Source of the DNA: Gammaproteobacteria bacterium
Lineage (GTDB): Bacteria; Pseudomonadota; Gammaproteobacteria; JAJDOJ01
Direction of reading: 5' to 3'
Assembly: GCA_027030565.1 (NCBI GenBank)
Contig: JALVEU010000121.1
Coordinates: 1 to 13,093, forward strand
Length of the DNA: 13,093 bases
Shown here: positions 1 to 7,426 of the stretch, piece by piece
Layout of the letters: each line of letters starts with the position of its first letter
How positions within the stretch are numbered: position 1 is the stretch's first letter
Translations under genes and position numbers: made by a program
The notes under the pieces: model-generated
Told to the model about the DNA's origin: nothing
Seen by the model: only the letters and a program-made list of their open reading frames with translations
Database searches by the model: none

Positions 1-952
1 CCTGGAGGCGGTGCGCGTACGTTACCTGGGCAAGAAGGGCCTGATCACGGCCCAGCTCAAGGCGCTGGGCGGGCTCGATCCGGAGCGGCGGCGTGCACAG
101 GGACAGCGCATCAACCAGGCCAAGCAGGCGGTCCAGTCGGCCATCGAGGCGCGCCGGGAGGCCCTGAGCGCCGAGCGAATCCGCGCCCGCTTGGAGGCCG
201 AGCGTATCGACGTCACACTACCCGGGCGCGGGCTGCCGCCGGGTGGGCTTCATCCGGTGACGCGGACCATGCAGCGCATCGAGTCCTTGTTCGCGCAGAT
301 CGGGTTCGATGTGGCGCAGGGCCCGGAAGTCGAGGACGAGTACCACAATTTCGAGGCGCTCAACATCCCCGCGCACCATCCGGCACGCGCCATGCACGAC
401 ACGTTCTATTTCCCGGATGGCAGGCTGCTGCGTACCCACACGTCTCCCGTGCAGATTCGCGTCATGGAGCAGACTGCACCGCCGATCCGTATCATCGCCC
501 CCGGACGTGTCTACCGTTGCGACTCGGATCTCACCCACAGTCCCATGTTCCACCAGGTGGAGGGACTCCTGGTGGACGAGGATGTCGCCTTCTCCCATCT
601 CAAGGGCGTCCTGGACCAGTTCCTCCGCGCCTTCTTTGAACGGGACGATCTGCCCACGCGTTTCCGCCCCTCCTACTTCCCGTTCACCGAGCCTTCCGCC
701 GAGGTGGACATCCAGTGCGTGATCTGCGGCGGCGAGGGCTGTCGCGTGTGCAGTCACAGCGGCTGGCTGGAGGTGATGGGCTGCGGGATGGTCCACCCCA
801 AGGTGTTCGCTGCAGTGGGCATCGACGCTGAGCGCTGGACGGGTTACGCCTTCGGTCTCGGAGTGGAGCGGCTGGCCATGCTCCGTTACGGAGTGGACGA
901 TCTGCGTCTGTTCTTCGAGAACGACCTGCGCTTCCTGCGCCAGTTCCGGTAG
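1..952 (+). CDS. pheS: Phenylalanyl-tRNA synthetase alpha subunit (5' end missing)
   Basis: Catalytic subunit of the cytoplasmic (alpha-beta)2 enzyme that charges tRNA-Phe with phenylalanine. The reading frame is open from base 2, and its first residues (LEAVRVRYLGKKG) align with about residue 24 of E. coli PheS, so roughly 23 residues lie off the left edge; an internal GTG at 11 is not the true start. Class II synthetase signatures are present: the GLHPVTRT stretch, the RIIAPGRVYR motif 2 region, FRPSYFPFTEPSAEVD, and the C-terminal motif 3 GLGVERLAMLRYG followed by DLRLFFENDLRFL. Compared with E. coli there is an insert between EVD and WLEV carrying CVICGGEGCRVC, a C-x2-C-x4-C-x2-C pattern that could hold zinc; I recall similar inserts in other bacterial PheS proteins. 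Stop TAG at 950-952. Paired with pheT downstream. Identity is near certain. Confidence 0.98.
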   Translation, partial: LEAVRVRYLGKKGLITAQLKALGGLDPERRRAQGQRINQAKQAVQSAIEARREALSAERIRARLEAERIDVTLPGRGLPPGGLHPVTRTMQRIESLFAQIGFDVAQGPEVEDEYHNFEALNIPAHHPARAMHDTFYFPDGRLLRTHTSPVQIRVMEQTAPPIRIIAPGRVYRCDSDLTHSPMFHQVEGLLVDEDVAFSHLKGVLDQFLRAFFERDDLPTRFRPSYFPFTEPSAEVDIQCVICGGEGCRVCSHSGWLEVMGCGMVHPKVFAAVGIDAERWTGYAFGLGVERLAMLRYGVDDLRLFFENDLRFLRQFR

Positions 953-964
953 TGCGCGGAACAC

Positions 965-994
965 ATGAAAAAAACATCTCAAGATATGGATAAT
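965..994 (+). promoter_or_regulatory. Possible internal promoter upstream of pheT
   Basis: Within the AT-rich part of the pheS-pheT gap, ATGAAA (965-970, four of six matches to TTGACA) and GATAAT (989-994, five of six to TATAAT) are separated by 18 bp. This would let pheT-ihfA and the MerR gene be transcribed independently of pheS. It overlaps the candidate small ORF, so the two readings compete. Pattern match only. Confidence 0.25.
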
Positions 995-1108
995 CAACGC
1001 CTCTATGCAGCGAACTTCCGGATAACGCTGGCATGCGGCTCGCACGGTCGCGGCGCCTGCGCCCGCGGGGGGCACTGCGCTGAGCGCCTGGGGATCCACG
1101 GCTCATGA
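965..1108 (+). CDS. Possible 47-residue small ORF between pheS and pheT
   Basis: This reading frame is seen in the sequence but not shown to be a gene. An ATG at 965 opens 47 codons (MKKTSQDMDNQRLYAANF at the start) and ends with TGA at 1106-1108. The pheT ATG lies at 1105-1107, which gives a 4-bp ATGA overlap typical of translational coupling. The N-terminal half is polar and encoded by AT-rich DNA (bases 961-1020 are about 40% GC); the second half is Gly/Arg/His/Cys-rich with C24, H27, C32, H37 and C38. The sequence upstream (CGGA near 957) is only a weak ribosome-binding site. No family is recognised. Alternatives are a chance frame across a regulatory leader, or a coupling leader that merely delivers ribosomes to pheT. 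It has no run of Phe codons, so it does not look like a PheM-type attenuator peptide. Confidence 0.25.
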   Translation: MKKTSQDMDNQRLYAANFRITLACGSHGRGACARGGHCAERLGIHGS

Positions 1109-3483
1109 GGTTCAGTGAGCGCTGGCTTCGGGAGTGGGTCGATCCCCATGTGGATGCCCGTACTCTGGGGGAACGGCTCACCATGGCCGGGCTCGAGCTG
1201 GCCCGCCTCGAGCCGGCGGCACCGGCCTTTTCCGGGGTGGTGGTGGCGCGGGTGCTGGCGGTGGAGCCCCACCCGGATGCCGACAAGCTGCGGGTGTGCC
1301 GGGTCGACGATGGCGGTGCCGTCCCCGTGCAGGTGGTGTGCGGTGCGCCCAACGTGCGTCCCGGCATGAAGACGCCCCTGGCGCGCGTGGGGGCCGAGCT
1401 GCCGGGCGGGCTGCGGATCCGCAAGGCGCGGCTGCGTGGTGTGGAGTCCTCGGGCATGCTGTGCTCGGCTGCGGAGCTGGGGCTCGCCGAGTCCGCGGCG
1501 GGGCTGATGGAGCTGCCCGAGGACGCGCCGGTGGGGGAGGACCTGCGCCGCTACTTGGATCTGGACGATCTGGTGTTCGAGCTCGATCTCACCCCCAACC
1601 GGGGGGACTGTCTGAGCATCGCCGGCCTGGCCCGGGAGGTGTCGGCGCTGACGGGGGCGCCCTTGCATCCGGTGGAGGTGGCACCCGTGGCGCCCAAGGC
1701 CGCCGACACCTTTCCGGTGGATGTCGAGGACGTCCAGGCCTGCCCGCGGTACGTGGGGCGGGTCGTACGGGACATCGACCCGCAAGCGCGCACGCCGCTG
1801 TGGATGCAGGAGCGCCTCCGGCGCAGCGGCATCCGCTCCATTCATCCGGTCGTGGACGTGACCAACTACGTGATGCTCGAGCTGGGCCAGCCCATGCATG
1901 GGTTCGACCTCGATGCCCTGCAGGGCCGGATCGTGGTGCGGCACGCCCGGAAAGGGGAACACCTGGAACTGCTCGACGGTGAGACCGTGACCCTGCGTGC
2001 CGACACCCTGGTGATCGCCGATGGGCGAGGGCCCGTAGCCATTGCCGGCGTGATGGGAGGGGCGCCGACGGCCGTGGGTGCCAGCACGCGGAACGTGTTC
2101 CTGGAAAGCGCCTTTTTCCCTCCGGCGGCCATTGCGGGCCAGGCCCGTACCTATGGCCGGCATACCGACTCCTCCCATCGTTTCGAGCGGGGGGTGGATC
2201 CCCAGCTCCAGCGCCGGGCGCTGGAGCGGGCCACGGGCCTGCTCCAGGAGATCGCCGGCGGCGAGGCCGGTCCGATCGTGGAACGTGTGGTGGAAGCGTA
2301 CATTCCGGCGAAACGGCCCATCGGGCTGCGCGAGGCCCGGATCTGCCGTTTGCTTGGTGTGGCCGTGCCGCCCGGGGAGGTGGTGCGGATCCTGGAGGCG
2401 CTGGGCTGTACGGTCGAGGACAGTGGCGACGAGGTGGGTTGGCACGTGACGCCACCCAGCTTCCGCTTCGACCTGGAACTGGAGGTGGATCTCATCGAGG
2501 AAGTCGGCCGTGTGCACGGCTACGACCAGGTGCCCGATGCGCTGCACGCCTATGCGCCGCGCATCCGTCCGCGCTCCGAGGCCCGTCTCCCGGAGATTCG
2601 ACTCAAGGAGGCGCTGGTGGATCGGGGCTGGCACGAAGTGGTGACCTTCAGTTTCGTGGACGAAGCCGTCGACCGCATCTTCGCACCCGACGCCGAGCCG
2701 CTGCGGCTCACCAATCCCATCTCCAGTGAATTGAGCGTCATGCGCAGCACGTTGTGGTCCGGAATGCTCCCGGTGCTGCTGCGCAATCTCAACCGTCAGC
2801 AGTCCGACCTGCGCCTGTTCGAGGCCGGGCTGCGGTTTGTGCAGCACGACGGTGCGCTGATCCAGGAGCCCGCGTTGGCTGGGCTGGCCACCGGGCGGGC
2901 CCTGCCCGAGCAGTGGGGGGCCGGTGACCGGGCATTGGATTTTTTCGACGTCAAGGGCGAAGTCGAGGCGCTCTTTGCGCTGGGCGGCCGTTCGGTGCGT
3001 TTCGAGCCCGCCGCGCTTGCAGGGCTGCACCCGGGCCAGAGTGCAAGGGTGCTGGACGGTGATCGGGAGGTCGGGCGTCTTGGTGCGTTGCACCCGGAGG
3101 CCGGGGCGCGGTTGGGCGTGCGTCAGCCGGTCTATCTGTTCGAGCTGGCACTGGAGCCGCTGTCCCTGGCGCGAGTGCCGCGCTTCGAGCCGTTGTCGCG
3201 TTTCCCGGCGATCCGCAGGGATCTGGCGGTGGTGGTGGACGCCGGGGTTCCCGCCGAACGCATCCTTCAGGCCGTGCGGGAGGCGGGCATCGGCCCGTTG
3301 CGCGATGTGGTGCTGTTCGACGTCTACACTGGAAAAGGCGTGCCGGACGGGCGAAAAAGCGTCGCTTTGGGCTTGATTTTACAGGATTTGTCGCGCACCC
3401 TAACGGATCAAGAAATCGACGCGATGGTGGCCGGCGTGGTCCACCGGCTGCGTCAGGACTTGGGGGCATCACTCAGGAAATAG
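1105..3483 (+). CDS. pheT: Phenylalanyl-tRNA synthetase beta subunit
   Basis: Beta subunit of the (alpha-beta)2 phenylalanyl-tRNA synthetase. It holds the editing site that hydrolyses mischarged Tyr-tRNA-Phe and it binds tRNA. At 792 residues it is close to E. coli PheT (795) and appears complete. The N-terminus MRFSERWLREWVDP is typical. Residues about 39-150 are the EMAP-II/OB-fold tRNA-binding domain (PHPDADKLRVCRVD, VVCGAPNVRPG, GVESSGMLCS). The B3/B4 editing core contains HPVVDVTNYVMLELGQPMHGFD and GRHTDSSHRFERGVDP, followed by B5 and the catalytic-like B6/B7 (VDLIEEVGRVHGYDQVP, LTNPISSELSVMRSTL). The FDX-ACB anticodon-binding fold is at about 700-792 (FEPLSRFPAIRRDLAVV). The start is ATG with a GGGGA about 10 nt upstream. 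The gene begins 152 bp after pheS, unusually far for this pair, and ends 3 bp before ihfA. Confidence 0.98.
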   Translation: MRFSERWLREWVDPHVDARTLGERLTMAGLELARLEPAAPAFSGVVVARVLAVEPHPDADKLRVCRVDDGGAVPVQVVCGAPNVRPGMKTPLARVGAELPGGLRIRKARLRGVESSGMLCSAAELGLAESAAGLMELPEDAPVGEDLRRYLDLDDLVFELDLTPNRGDCLSIAGLAREVSALTGAPLHPVEVAPVAPKAADTFPVDVEDVQACPRYVGRVVRDIDPQARTPLWMQERLRRSGIRSIHPVVDVTNYVMLELGQPMHGFDLDALQGRIVVRHARKGEHLELLDGETVTLRADTLVIADGRGPVAIAGVMGGAPTAVGASTRNVFLESAFFPPAAIAGQARTYGRHTDSSHRFERGVDPQLQRRALERATGLLQEIAGGEAGPIVERVVEAYIPAKRPIGLREARICRLLGVAVPPGEVVRILEALGCTVEDSGDEVGWHVTPPSFRFDLELEVDLIEEVGRVHGYDQVPDALHAYAPRIRPRSEARLPEIRLKEALVDRGWHEVVTFSFVDEAVDRIFAPDAEPLRLTNPISSELSVMRSTLWSGMLPVLLRNLNRQQSDLRLFEAGLRFVQHDGALIQEPALAGLATGRALPEQWGAGDRALDFFDVKGEVEALFALGGRSVRFEPAALAGLHPGQSARVLDGDREVGRLGALHPEAGARLGVRQPVYLFELALEPLSLARVPRFEPLSRFPAIRRDLAVVVDAGVPAERILQAVREAGIGPLRDVVLFDVYTGKGVPDGRKSVALGLILQDLSRTLTDQEIDAMVAGVVHRLRQDLGASLRK

Positions 3484-3486
3484 TCT

Positions 3487-3789
3487 ATGGCACTGACCAA
3501 AGCGGACATCGCCGAGCGTTTGTTCGAAGAGCTGGGACTCAACAAGCGCGAGGCCAAGGAGTTGGTCGAGACGTTCTTCGAGGAGATTCGCTGCGCGCTC
3601 GAGGCGGGTCGTCAGGTGAAGCTTTCCGGTTTCGGCAACTTCATGCTGCGGGACAAGAATCAAAGGCCTGGCCGCAATCCCAAGACCGGAGAGGAGATCC
3701 CCATCTCGGCCCGGCGGGTGGTCACCTTCCGGCCGGGGCAGAAACTCAAAGCGAGGGTGGAGGCCTATGCTGGAACCCGGGAACAATAA
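3487..3789 (+). CDS. ihfA: Integration host factor alpha subunit
   Basis: Alpha chain of the IHF heterodimer, a nucleoid protein that bends DNA sharply at specific sites and helps promoters, recombination and replication origins. It is 100 residues, the usual length. MALTKADIAERLFEELGLNKREAKELVETFFEEI forms the dimerising helices, and VKLSGFGNF leads into the DNA-intercalating beta arm RPGRNPKTGEEIPI with the key proline. The carboxyl end is RVVTFRPGQKLKARVE. Match to IhfA rather than HU or IhfB rests on ALTKADIAE, the KRAEA-like KREAKELV segment, and the position directly after pheT, which is the standard place for ihfA. AGGAAA at 3475-3480, inside the last pheT codons, is a good ribosome-binding site. 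The MerR-type gene starts inside its 3' end. Confidence 0.97.
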   Translation: MALTKADIAERLFEELGLNKREAKELVETFFEEIRCALEAGRQVKLSGFGNFMLRDKNQRPGRNPKTGEEIPISARRVVTFRPGQKLKARVEAYAGTREQ

Positions 3790-4123
3790 CGAACTGCCGC
3801 CGATCCCCGCCAAACGGTATTTCACCATCGGTGAGGTGAGCGATCTGTGCGGCGTCAAGCCGCACGTGCTGCGTTATTGGGAGCAGGAGTTCCCGTCGCT
3901 CAAGCCGGTCAAGCGACGCGGGAACCGCAGATACTATCAGCGGCACGACGTCATCCTGATCCGAGAGATCCGCAGTCTGCTCTATGAACAGGGTTATACC
4001 ATCGGTGGTGCCCGGCAGAAGCTCGAGGGCGGCGAGGGTAGGGAGGAAGCCCGGCGCAGCGTGCAGATCGTGCGCCAGATCCGCACCGAGCTCGAGGAAG
4101 TCTTGGACGTGTTGCGCCGCTGA
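3767..4123 (+). CDS. MerR-type transcriptional regulator, short form
   Basis: A 118-residue DNA-binding protein with an N-terminal MerR winged-helix domain: KRYFTIGEVSDLCGVKPHVLRYWE (helix-turn-helix, about residues 16-39), then RRGNRRYYQRHDVILIREIRSLLYEQGYTI (wing and second helical pair). The short C-terminal helix (EEARRSVQIVRQIRTELEEVLDVLRR) would dimerise. There is no effector-binding domain and no metal-binding Cys cluster, so the signal sensed is unknown. Small MerR genes directly after ihfA are common in gammaproteobacteria; the target genes are not known to me. The ATG lies 23 bp inside the end of ihfA, with GGAGG at 3759-3763 only 3 nt upstream, pointing to translational coupling. 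The segment before the wing (FPSLKPVKRRGNRRYY) is typical of this subgroup. Confidence 0.93.
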   Translation: MLEPGNNNELPPIPAKRYFTIGEVSDLCGVKPHVLRYWEQEFPSLKPVKRRGNRRYYQRHDVILIREIRSLLYEQGYTIGGARQKLEGGEGREEARRSVQIVRQIRTELEEVLDVLRR

Positions 4124-4140
4124 GCACCTCGGTTCGGAAA

Positions 4141-4180
4141 GCCGCGCCGGCTGTGGGAGCTTCCCATGGCGGCGGGTTTT
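4141..4180 (+). terminator. Possible terminator of the pheST-ihfA-MerR operon
   Basis: Starting 17 bp after the MerR stop codon, GCCGC (4141-4145) can pair with GCGGC (4169-4173), enclosing a second perfect hairpin TGGGA-GCT-TCCCA (4154-4166). GGG and four T residues follow (4174-4180). A local alternative AGCCG-CGC-CGGCT (4140-4152) also forms. The short T run makes this a weak intrinsic terminator. It could instead be a processing or attenuating structure before the tRNA. Confidence 0.3.
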
Positions 4181-4190
4181 CCAGTATCCT
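4161..4190 (+). promoter_or_regulatory. Possible promoter of tRNA-Pro
   Basis: TATCCT at 4185-4190 resembles a -10 hexamer lying 11 nt before the tRNA 5' end and is followed by a C-rich discriminator, as in many stable-RNA promoters. The -35 candidate TTCCCA (4161-4166), 18 bp upstream, is poor and overlaps the possible terminator hairpin. Weak pattern evidence. Confidence 0.22.
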
Positions 4191-4201
4191 TCGCCTTCCT
4201 T

Positions 4202-4278
<77 letters not shown>

Positions 4279-4298
4279 GTTCATCTCGCCCACGGGTC

Positions 4299-5267
4299 TT
4301 GGACCTACCCGAGCGCTTCGTCGAACGCCTCAGCCGAATCGTTCCGCCCGAGCGGCTCGACATGGTGCTGGAGGCGTTCTCCGTACCCCGCAATACCGTC
4401 TTCTGGCTCAATCCGCTGCGTGCACCCGCACGGAAGAGCCTGCAGGTGCTGCGTGCGCTCGGTCTGGATCCCCGACCGCTGCCCTGGCATTCCGGTGCCT
4501 TCGAGGTGGAGGCGGGGGAGCGCGAGCGCCTCGTCGGCTCGGCACCCGCCCGGCAGGGGGCCGTCTATCCGCTCGATGCTTCCAGCCTGCTGCCGGTGCC
4601 CGTGTTGGATCCGCGGCCCGGCGAGCGCGTGCTGGACCTGGCCGCGGCCCCGGGCGGCAAGACCATACAGATCGCCGCCGCCATGGAAAACACCGGCAGC
4701 CTCTCGGCAGTGGAGGCGGTGCGCCCGCGTTTCCACCGCCTCAGAGCCAACCTCGCCCGTTGCGGCGTGACGCATGCGAGGCTTTATCTGAAAGATGGGC
4801 GGCGCGTGGGGCGTGCGGTGCCCGAGCGTTTCGACCGCGTACTGCTGGACGCCCCCTGTTCCACTGAAGGGGGGTTCCGGACGGCGGATCCCAGGACCTG
4901 GCGTCAGTGGAGCCTGCGCAAGGTGCAGGAGTGCGCCCGCAAACAGCGGGGCCTCCTCCTTTCGGCGTTCCAGGCGCTGCGGCCCGGTGGGGTGCTCGTG
5001 TACTGCACCTGCACCTTCGCCCCGGAGGAGAACGAGGCCGTGGTGGATGCGCTGCTCGCTCGCGCCCGGGGGCAGGCCGAGCTGGAGCCGCTGGCATTGC
5101 CGGCGGGCGTCCCCGTCCAGAGCGGACTGACCCGGTGGGAAAAGCACCGTTTCGCGGCCAGCCTGGTCCACGCCGTGCGCATCCTGCCCGACCACCGGTT
5201 CGGCGGGTTCTTTCTGTGCCGTATCCGCAAGTGCGGCGGGTCAGGAGCCGGTTCCGGACCCTCGTGA
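4299..5267 (+). CDS. RsmB/NOP-family RNA (cytosine-C5)-methyltransferase
   Basis: SAM-dependent enzyme expected to make 5-methylcytosine in rRNA or tRNA; the target cannot be told from sequence. The chosen TTG at 4299 gives 322 residues starting LPERFVERLSRIVPPERLD, which matches how this family begins; an upstream GTG at 4245 would lie inside the tRNA and is rejected. SAM-binding motif I is VLDLAAAPGGKT (about 111-122), motif IV is DAPCS (184-188), and motif VI is YCTCTFAPEENE with C238 as the probable catalytic cysteine and C187 as the release cysteine. It lacks the N-terminal NusB-like domain of full RsmB and the C-terminal extension of RsmF, so I give no symbol. Its last residues after FFLCRIRK look like an added tail, and that tail overlaps the convergent glycosyltransferase gene by 27 bp. 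Confidence 0.9.
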   Translation: MDLPERFVERLSRIVPPERLDMVLEAFSVPRNTVFWLNPLRAPARKSLQVLRALGLDPRPLPWHSGAFEVEAGERERLVGSAPARQGAVYPLDASSLLPVPVLDPRPGERVLDLAAAPGGKTIQIAAAMENTGSLSAVEAVRPRFHRLRANLARCGVTHARLYLKDGRRVGRAVPERFDRVLLDAPCSTEGGFRTADPRTWRQWSLRKVQECARKQRGLLLSAFQALRPGGVLVYCTCTFAPEENEAVVDALLARARGQAELEPLALPAGVPVQSGLTRWEKHRFAASLVHAVRILPDHRFGGFFLCRIRKCGGSGAGSGPS

Positions 5268-6824
5268 GCGGGTAGGGAGCGCCCCGCGCCCGGAGGTCGC
5301 CCCAGGCTCGCAGGGGAACACGCCCCCGCCGAAGAACCCAGATCCCAGATAGAGCCGGCTGCGGTATTCCTCCAGGGGACGGCCCCGGTATTCGGGGACG
5401 AACTCGATCGCGGTCGGCACCATGCGTCGGAAGAGGCAGCGGTACTGGTCCGGATCCGTCCAGGCGTTCAGGATCAGGACGGCATCGCGGCCGGCGAAGC
5501 GGCCGCGCCAGTCGCCCAGGAAGAGATAGCGTTCGGGCCGGGTGAGGTCGATGCCGTGGATGCCGCTGTAGAACACCGCCTCGGCCAAGCGTGTGCCCCG
5601 GTCGGAGACGAGGAATCTGCCAGGCGGCGCCCGGTCGTCGGCCTGGGTGAGGGCCTTGCGGACCGCCTGGCCGATGGTGGGCCAGGAGGCGAATTCCCGC
5701 AACGGGTCGTCGCCGGGCGGCACGGGCAGGACCGGGTGGAGCATGTGGACGCGCAGTGCCAGGGTCACGGCGAGGCTCAGGCCGACCAATGTCCCGCCGA
5801 CGGCGCGATGGGCGCGGCGCAGGTGATAGCCGCCCCGGTACCAGGCCGCCACGGCCAGCACCAGGGCACCGAGATAGCCGGGTGCGGGCCAGTTGCCTTC
5901 GGCGCGGTCGCCCACGGCGGTGGTCCAGGCGAAAAACAGGATCACGGGCCAGGAGAGCGCGAACAGATAGCCCAACCGGGCGTCCCGCTGCCTCAGGGCG
6001 AGCCACAGGCCGGCGGCGCCATAACCGGCGAGCAACAGCCACAGCCCGGGTGACACGATGCCCAGCTGGAGCCCCAGGTACTCGAGCAGGCGTTCCGTGA
6101 CGGGTTGAGACTCCGCCCGGAAGCCGTGGGAGAGCTGAAAGGCGAAGGAGATCCAGTGGTGGCGCCAGTTCCAGTAGACCACGGGGGAGAAGAGCGCGAG
6201 CGCCAGGAGCGCGCCGATCCAGGGGTCGCGATGTGTGAGCCAGCGGCGCTGGGCCGGCGTCACGAGCACGAAACCCAGGATGCAAGGGACCAGGAGCACG
6301 GCGGTGTACTTGCTCAGCATGGCTGCGCCGAGGGCCGCACCGAACAGCCACCAGAACCGCCCGTCCCCCTCGACCAGTACGCGAGCGCCGGCGTACAGCG
6401 CCAGGGCCCAGAACAGCACCAGGGGACTGTCCACGGTCATCACCAGGCCGGTGCCGGGAAACAACAGCGACAGATTGGCACCCAGGACCACCAGCCAGGC
6501 GGCCTGGCGCGGCAGTTCCGGAAACAGCCGGCGCAGAGTGGCGAAGAGCAGTACGAGGGTGCCTGCGAAGCAGGCCAGGGCGCCGGCACGCACCCAGAAT
6601 TCGTGGTCGCCGCCGAGACCGGTGGTCACCGCGATGATCCAGGCCACCATGGGCGGGTGGTCGAAGTACCCCGCAGCCGGGTACTGAGCCCAGTACCAGT
6701 AGTAGGCCTCGTCCGGGGCCAACGGAAGGCGGGCAGCCGGCAGGATCAGTTCCACGGCCAGCGCCAGGGCGACCCAGGCCGTCCAGTCCGGGCCGCGGAA
6801 GGCGGTGCGCCGTGGCACGGTCAT
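5241..6824 (-). CDS. GT39/PMT-type membrane glycosyltransferase
   Basis: A 527-residue polytopic inner-membrane protein of the PMT/ArnT-like (GT-C fold) superfamily. These enzymes move a sugar from a polyprenyl-phosphate donor onto lipid A, protein or another envelope acceptor on the periplasmic side. The first periplasmic loop carries the expected acidic pair D38-E39 (APDEAYYWYW) and YFDHPP at 53-58, both hallmarks of the bacterial family. About ten hydrophobic segments follow (for example WTAWVALALAVELILPA and AAWLVVLGANLSLLF), with a KYTAVLL motif and then a soluble C-terminal domain of roughly 150 residues. I cannot name the sugar or acceptor, and ArnT identity is not supported. The ATG at 6824 overlaps the RDD-gene stop (ATGA, 6821-6824), so the two genes form an operon. 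A longer frame upstream of this ATG merely shadows the RDD gene. Confidence 0.9.
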   Translation of the reverse strand: MTVPRRTAFRGPDWTAWVALALAVELILPAARLPLAPDEAYYWYWAQYPAAGYFDHPPMVAWIIAVTTGLGGDHEFWVRAGALACFAGTLVLLFATLRRLFPELPRQAAWLVVLGANLSLLFPGTGLVMTVDSPLVLFWALALYAGARVLVEGDGRFWWLFGAALGAAMLSKYTAVLLVPCILGFVLVTPAQRRWLTHRDPWIGALLALALFSPVVYWNWRHHWISFAFQLSHGFRAESQPVTERLLEYLGLQLGIVSPGLWLLLAGYGAAGLWLALRQRDARLGYLFALSWPVILFFAWTTAVGDRAEGNWPAPGYLGALVLAVAAWYRGGYHLRRAHRAVGGTLVGLSLAVTLALRVHMLHPVLPVPPGDDPLREFASWPTIGQAVRKALTQADDRAPPGRFLVSDRGTRLAEAVFYSGIHGIDLTRPERYLFLGDWRGRFAGRDAVLILNAWTDPDQYRCLFRRMVPTAIEFVPEYRGRPLEEYRSRLYLGSGFFGGGVFPCEPGATSGRGALPTRSRGSGTGS

Positions 6825-7327
6825 GGAGTGCGTACCAGACGGGTGCCCGAGATCCGGTCGTGCCAGGCGCGCCCGGCCGGGTCCACCAGGGCCATGGCGT
6901 AGTCGGCCAGCAGGGGGATCCAGAGCAAGAGTCCCCAAAGGAGATCACCGTGCAGCATCCGGTGCACGGCCATGCCCGCCGGTGCGAAGGCCGCCCAGGC
7001 GGCGAGGTAGCGTTTCATGGCTGCACCCCAGGTGGGCGGGCGGCCGTCATCGGCGACCAGACGCAGCCCCCAGGTGCGCATACCGAGCGTGGCGCCCCGA
7101 TGGATCCAGTGCCAGCCCAGATAGAAGAAGAGCACCGTGTAGAGGTAGGCGAGGAACACGGGATAGGCTGCACTGCCCGGCTCGACGGCGGTGGGGACGA
7201 CCACCACCGCGGCGGCGAGGAACAGGACGGCGAAGGCCAGCAGGGCGTCGTAGATCAGTGCCAGCAGGCGGCGCCCCAGGGAGACCGGGGCCGGCCCGTG
7301 GCCGGCGGTGTGGGTGGAAGGCACCAT
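6821..7327 (-). CDS. RDD-family inner-membrane protein
   Basis: A 168-residue membrane protein with the RDD signature. It has Arg and Asp in the first helix (GRRLLALIYDALL), the central GATLGMRTWGLRLVADDG loop, and the C-terminal WHDRISGTRLV. There are about four hydrophobic segments, near residues 22-42, 54-74, 108-124 and 130-148. RDD proteins are a loosely defined family; some members have been linked to ion transport, but no function can be assigned here. The ATG at 7327 has no clear Shine-Dalgarno upstream (C-rich sequence follows on that strand). Its stop overlaps the start of the glycosyltransferase by 4 bp, suggesting coupled translation, and a shared transcript would start in the 151-bp gap facing the polyphosphate kinase gene. 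Confidence 0.9.
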   Translation of the reverse strand: MVPSTHTAGHGPAPVSLGRRLLALIYDALLAFAVLFLAAAVVVVPTAVEPGSAAYPVFLAYLYTVLFFYLGWHWIHRGATLGMRTWGLRLVADDGRPPTWGAAMKRYLAAWAAFAPAGMAVHRMLHGDLLWGLLLWIPLLADYAMALVDPAGRAWHDRISGTRLVRTP

Positions 7328-7360
7328 GGGGGGCGTGATGATAGCGGATGTGCGGGCCGG

Positions 7361-7426
7361 TTGACCGGACTCAACCGCAATTGATCGGGTTATGCAATAA
7401 TAGATTTTTTCTATTTCATCCGGATG
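7361..7426 (+). promoter_or_regulatory. Divergent control region: extended -10 and CATCCGGATG palindrome
   Basis: The 151-bp gap between the RDD gene and the polyphosphate kinase gene has an AT-rich core. TGCAATAAT at 7393-7401 looks like an extended -10 element for the kinase; no good -35 lies at the right distance (TTGACC at 7361-7366 is too far). Downstream come TAGA-TTTTT-TCTA (7401-7413) and a perfect 10-bp palindrome CATCCGGATG (7417-7426), with CCGGAT repeated at 7431. These would lie in the early transcribed leader and could bind a regulator. No Pho-box-like tandem repeat was seen. Confidence 0.35.

Noticed and set aside
953..1104. A PheM-type phenylalanine attenuator ahead of pheT.
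   Set aside because: The gap has no run of Phe codons and no hairpin followed by a T run.
1003..3093. A 696-codon open frame on the minus strand opposite pheT.
   Set aside because: It runs antisense to an unmistakable full-length pheT, is rich in His, Arg, Gln and Pro as expected for the complement of high-GC coding DNA, and shows no domain.
6105..6902. A 265-codon plus-strand frame inside the glycosyltransferase gene.
   Set aside because: It is antisense to a membrane protein with clear PMT-family motifs; its Gln/Gly/His/Glu-rich composition is typical of antisense GC-rich DNA.
4741..6948. A 735-codon minus-strand frame over the glycosyltransferase and methyltransferase genes.
   Set aside because: It is in another frame on the glycosyltransferase strand and antisense to the methyltransferase; composition is Arg/Pro/Gly-rich and carries no motif.
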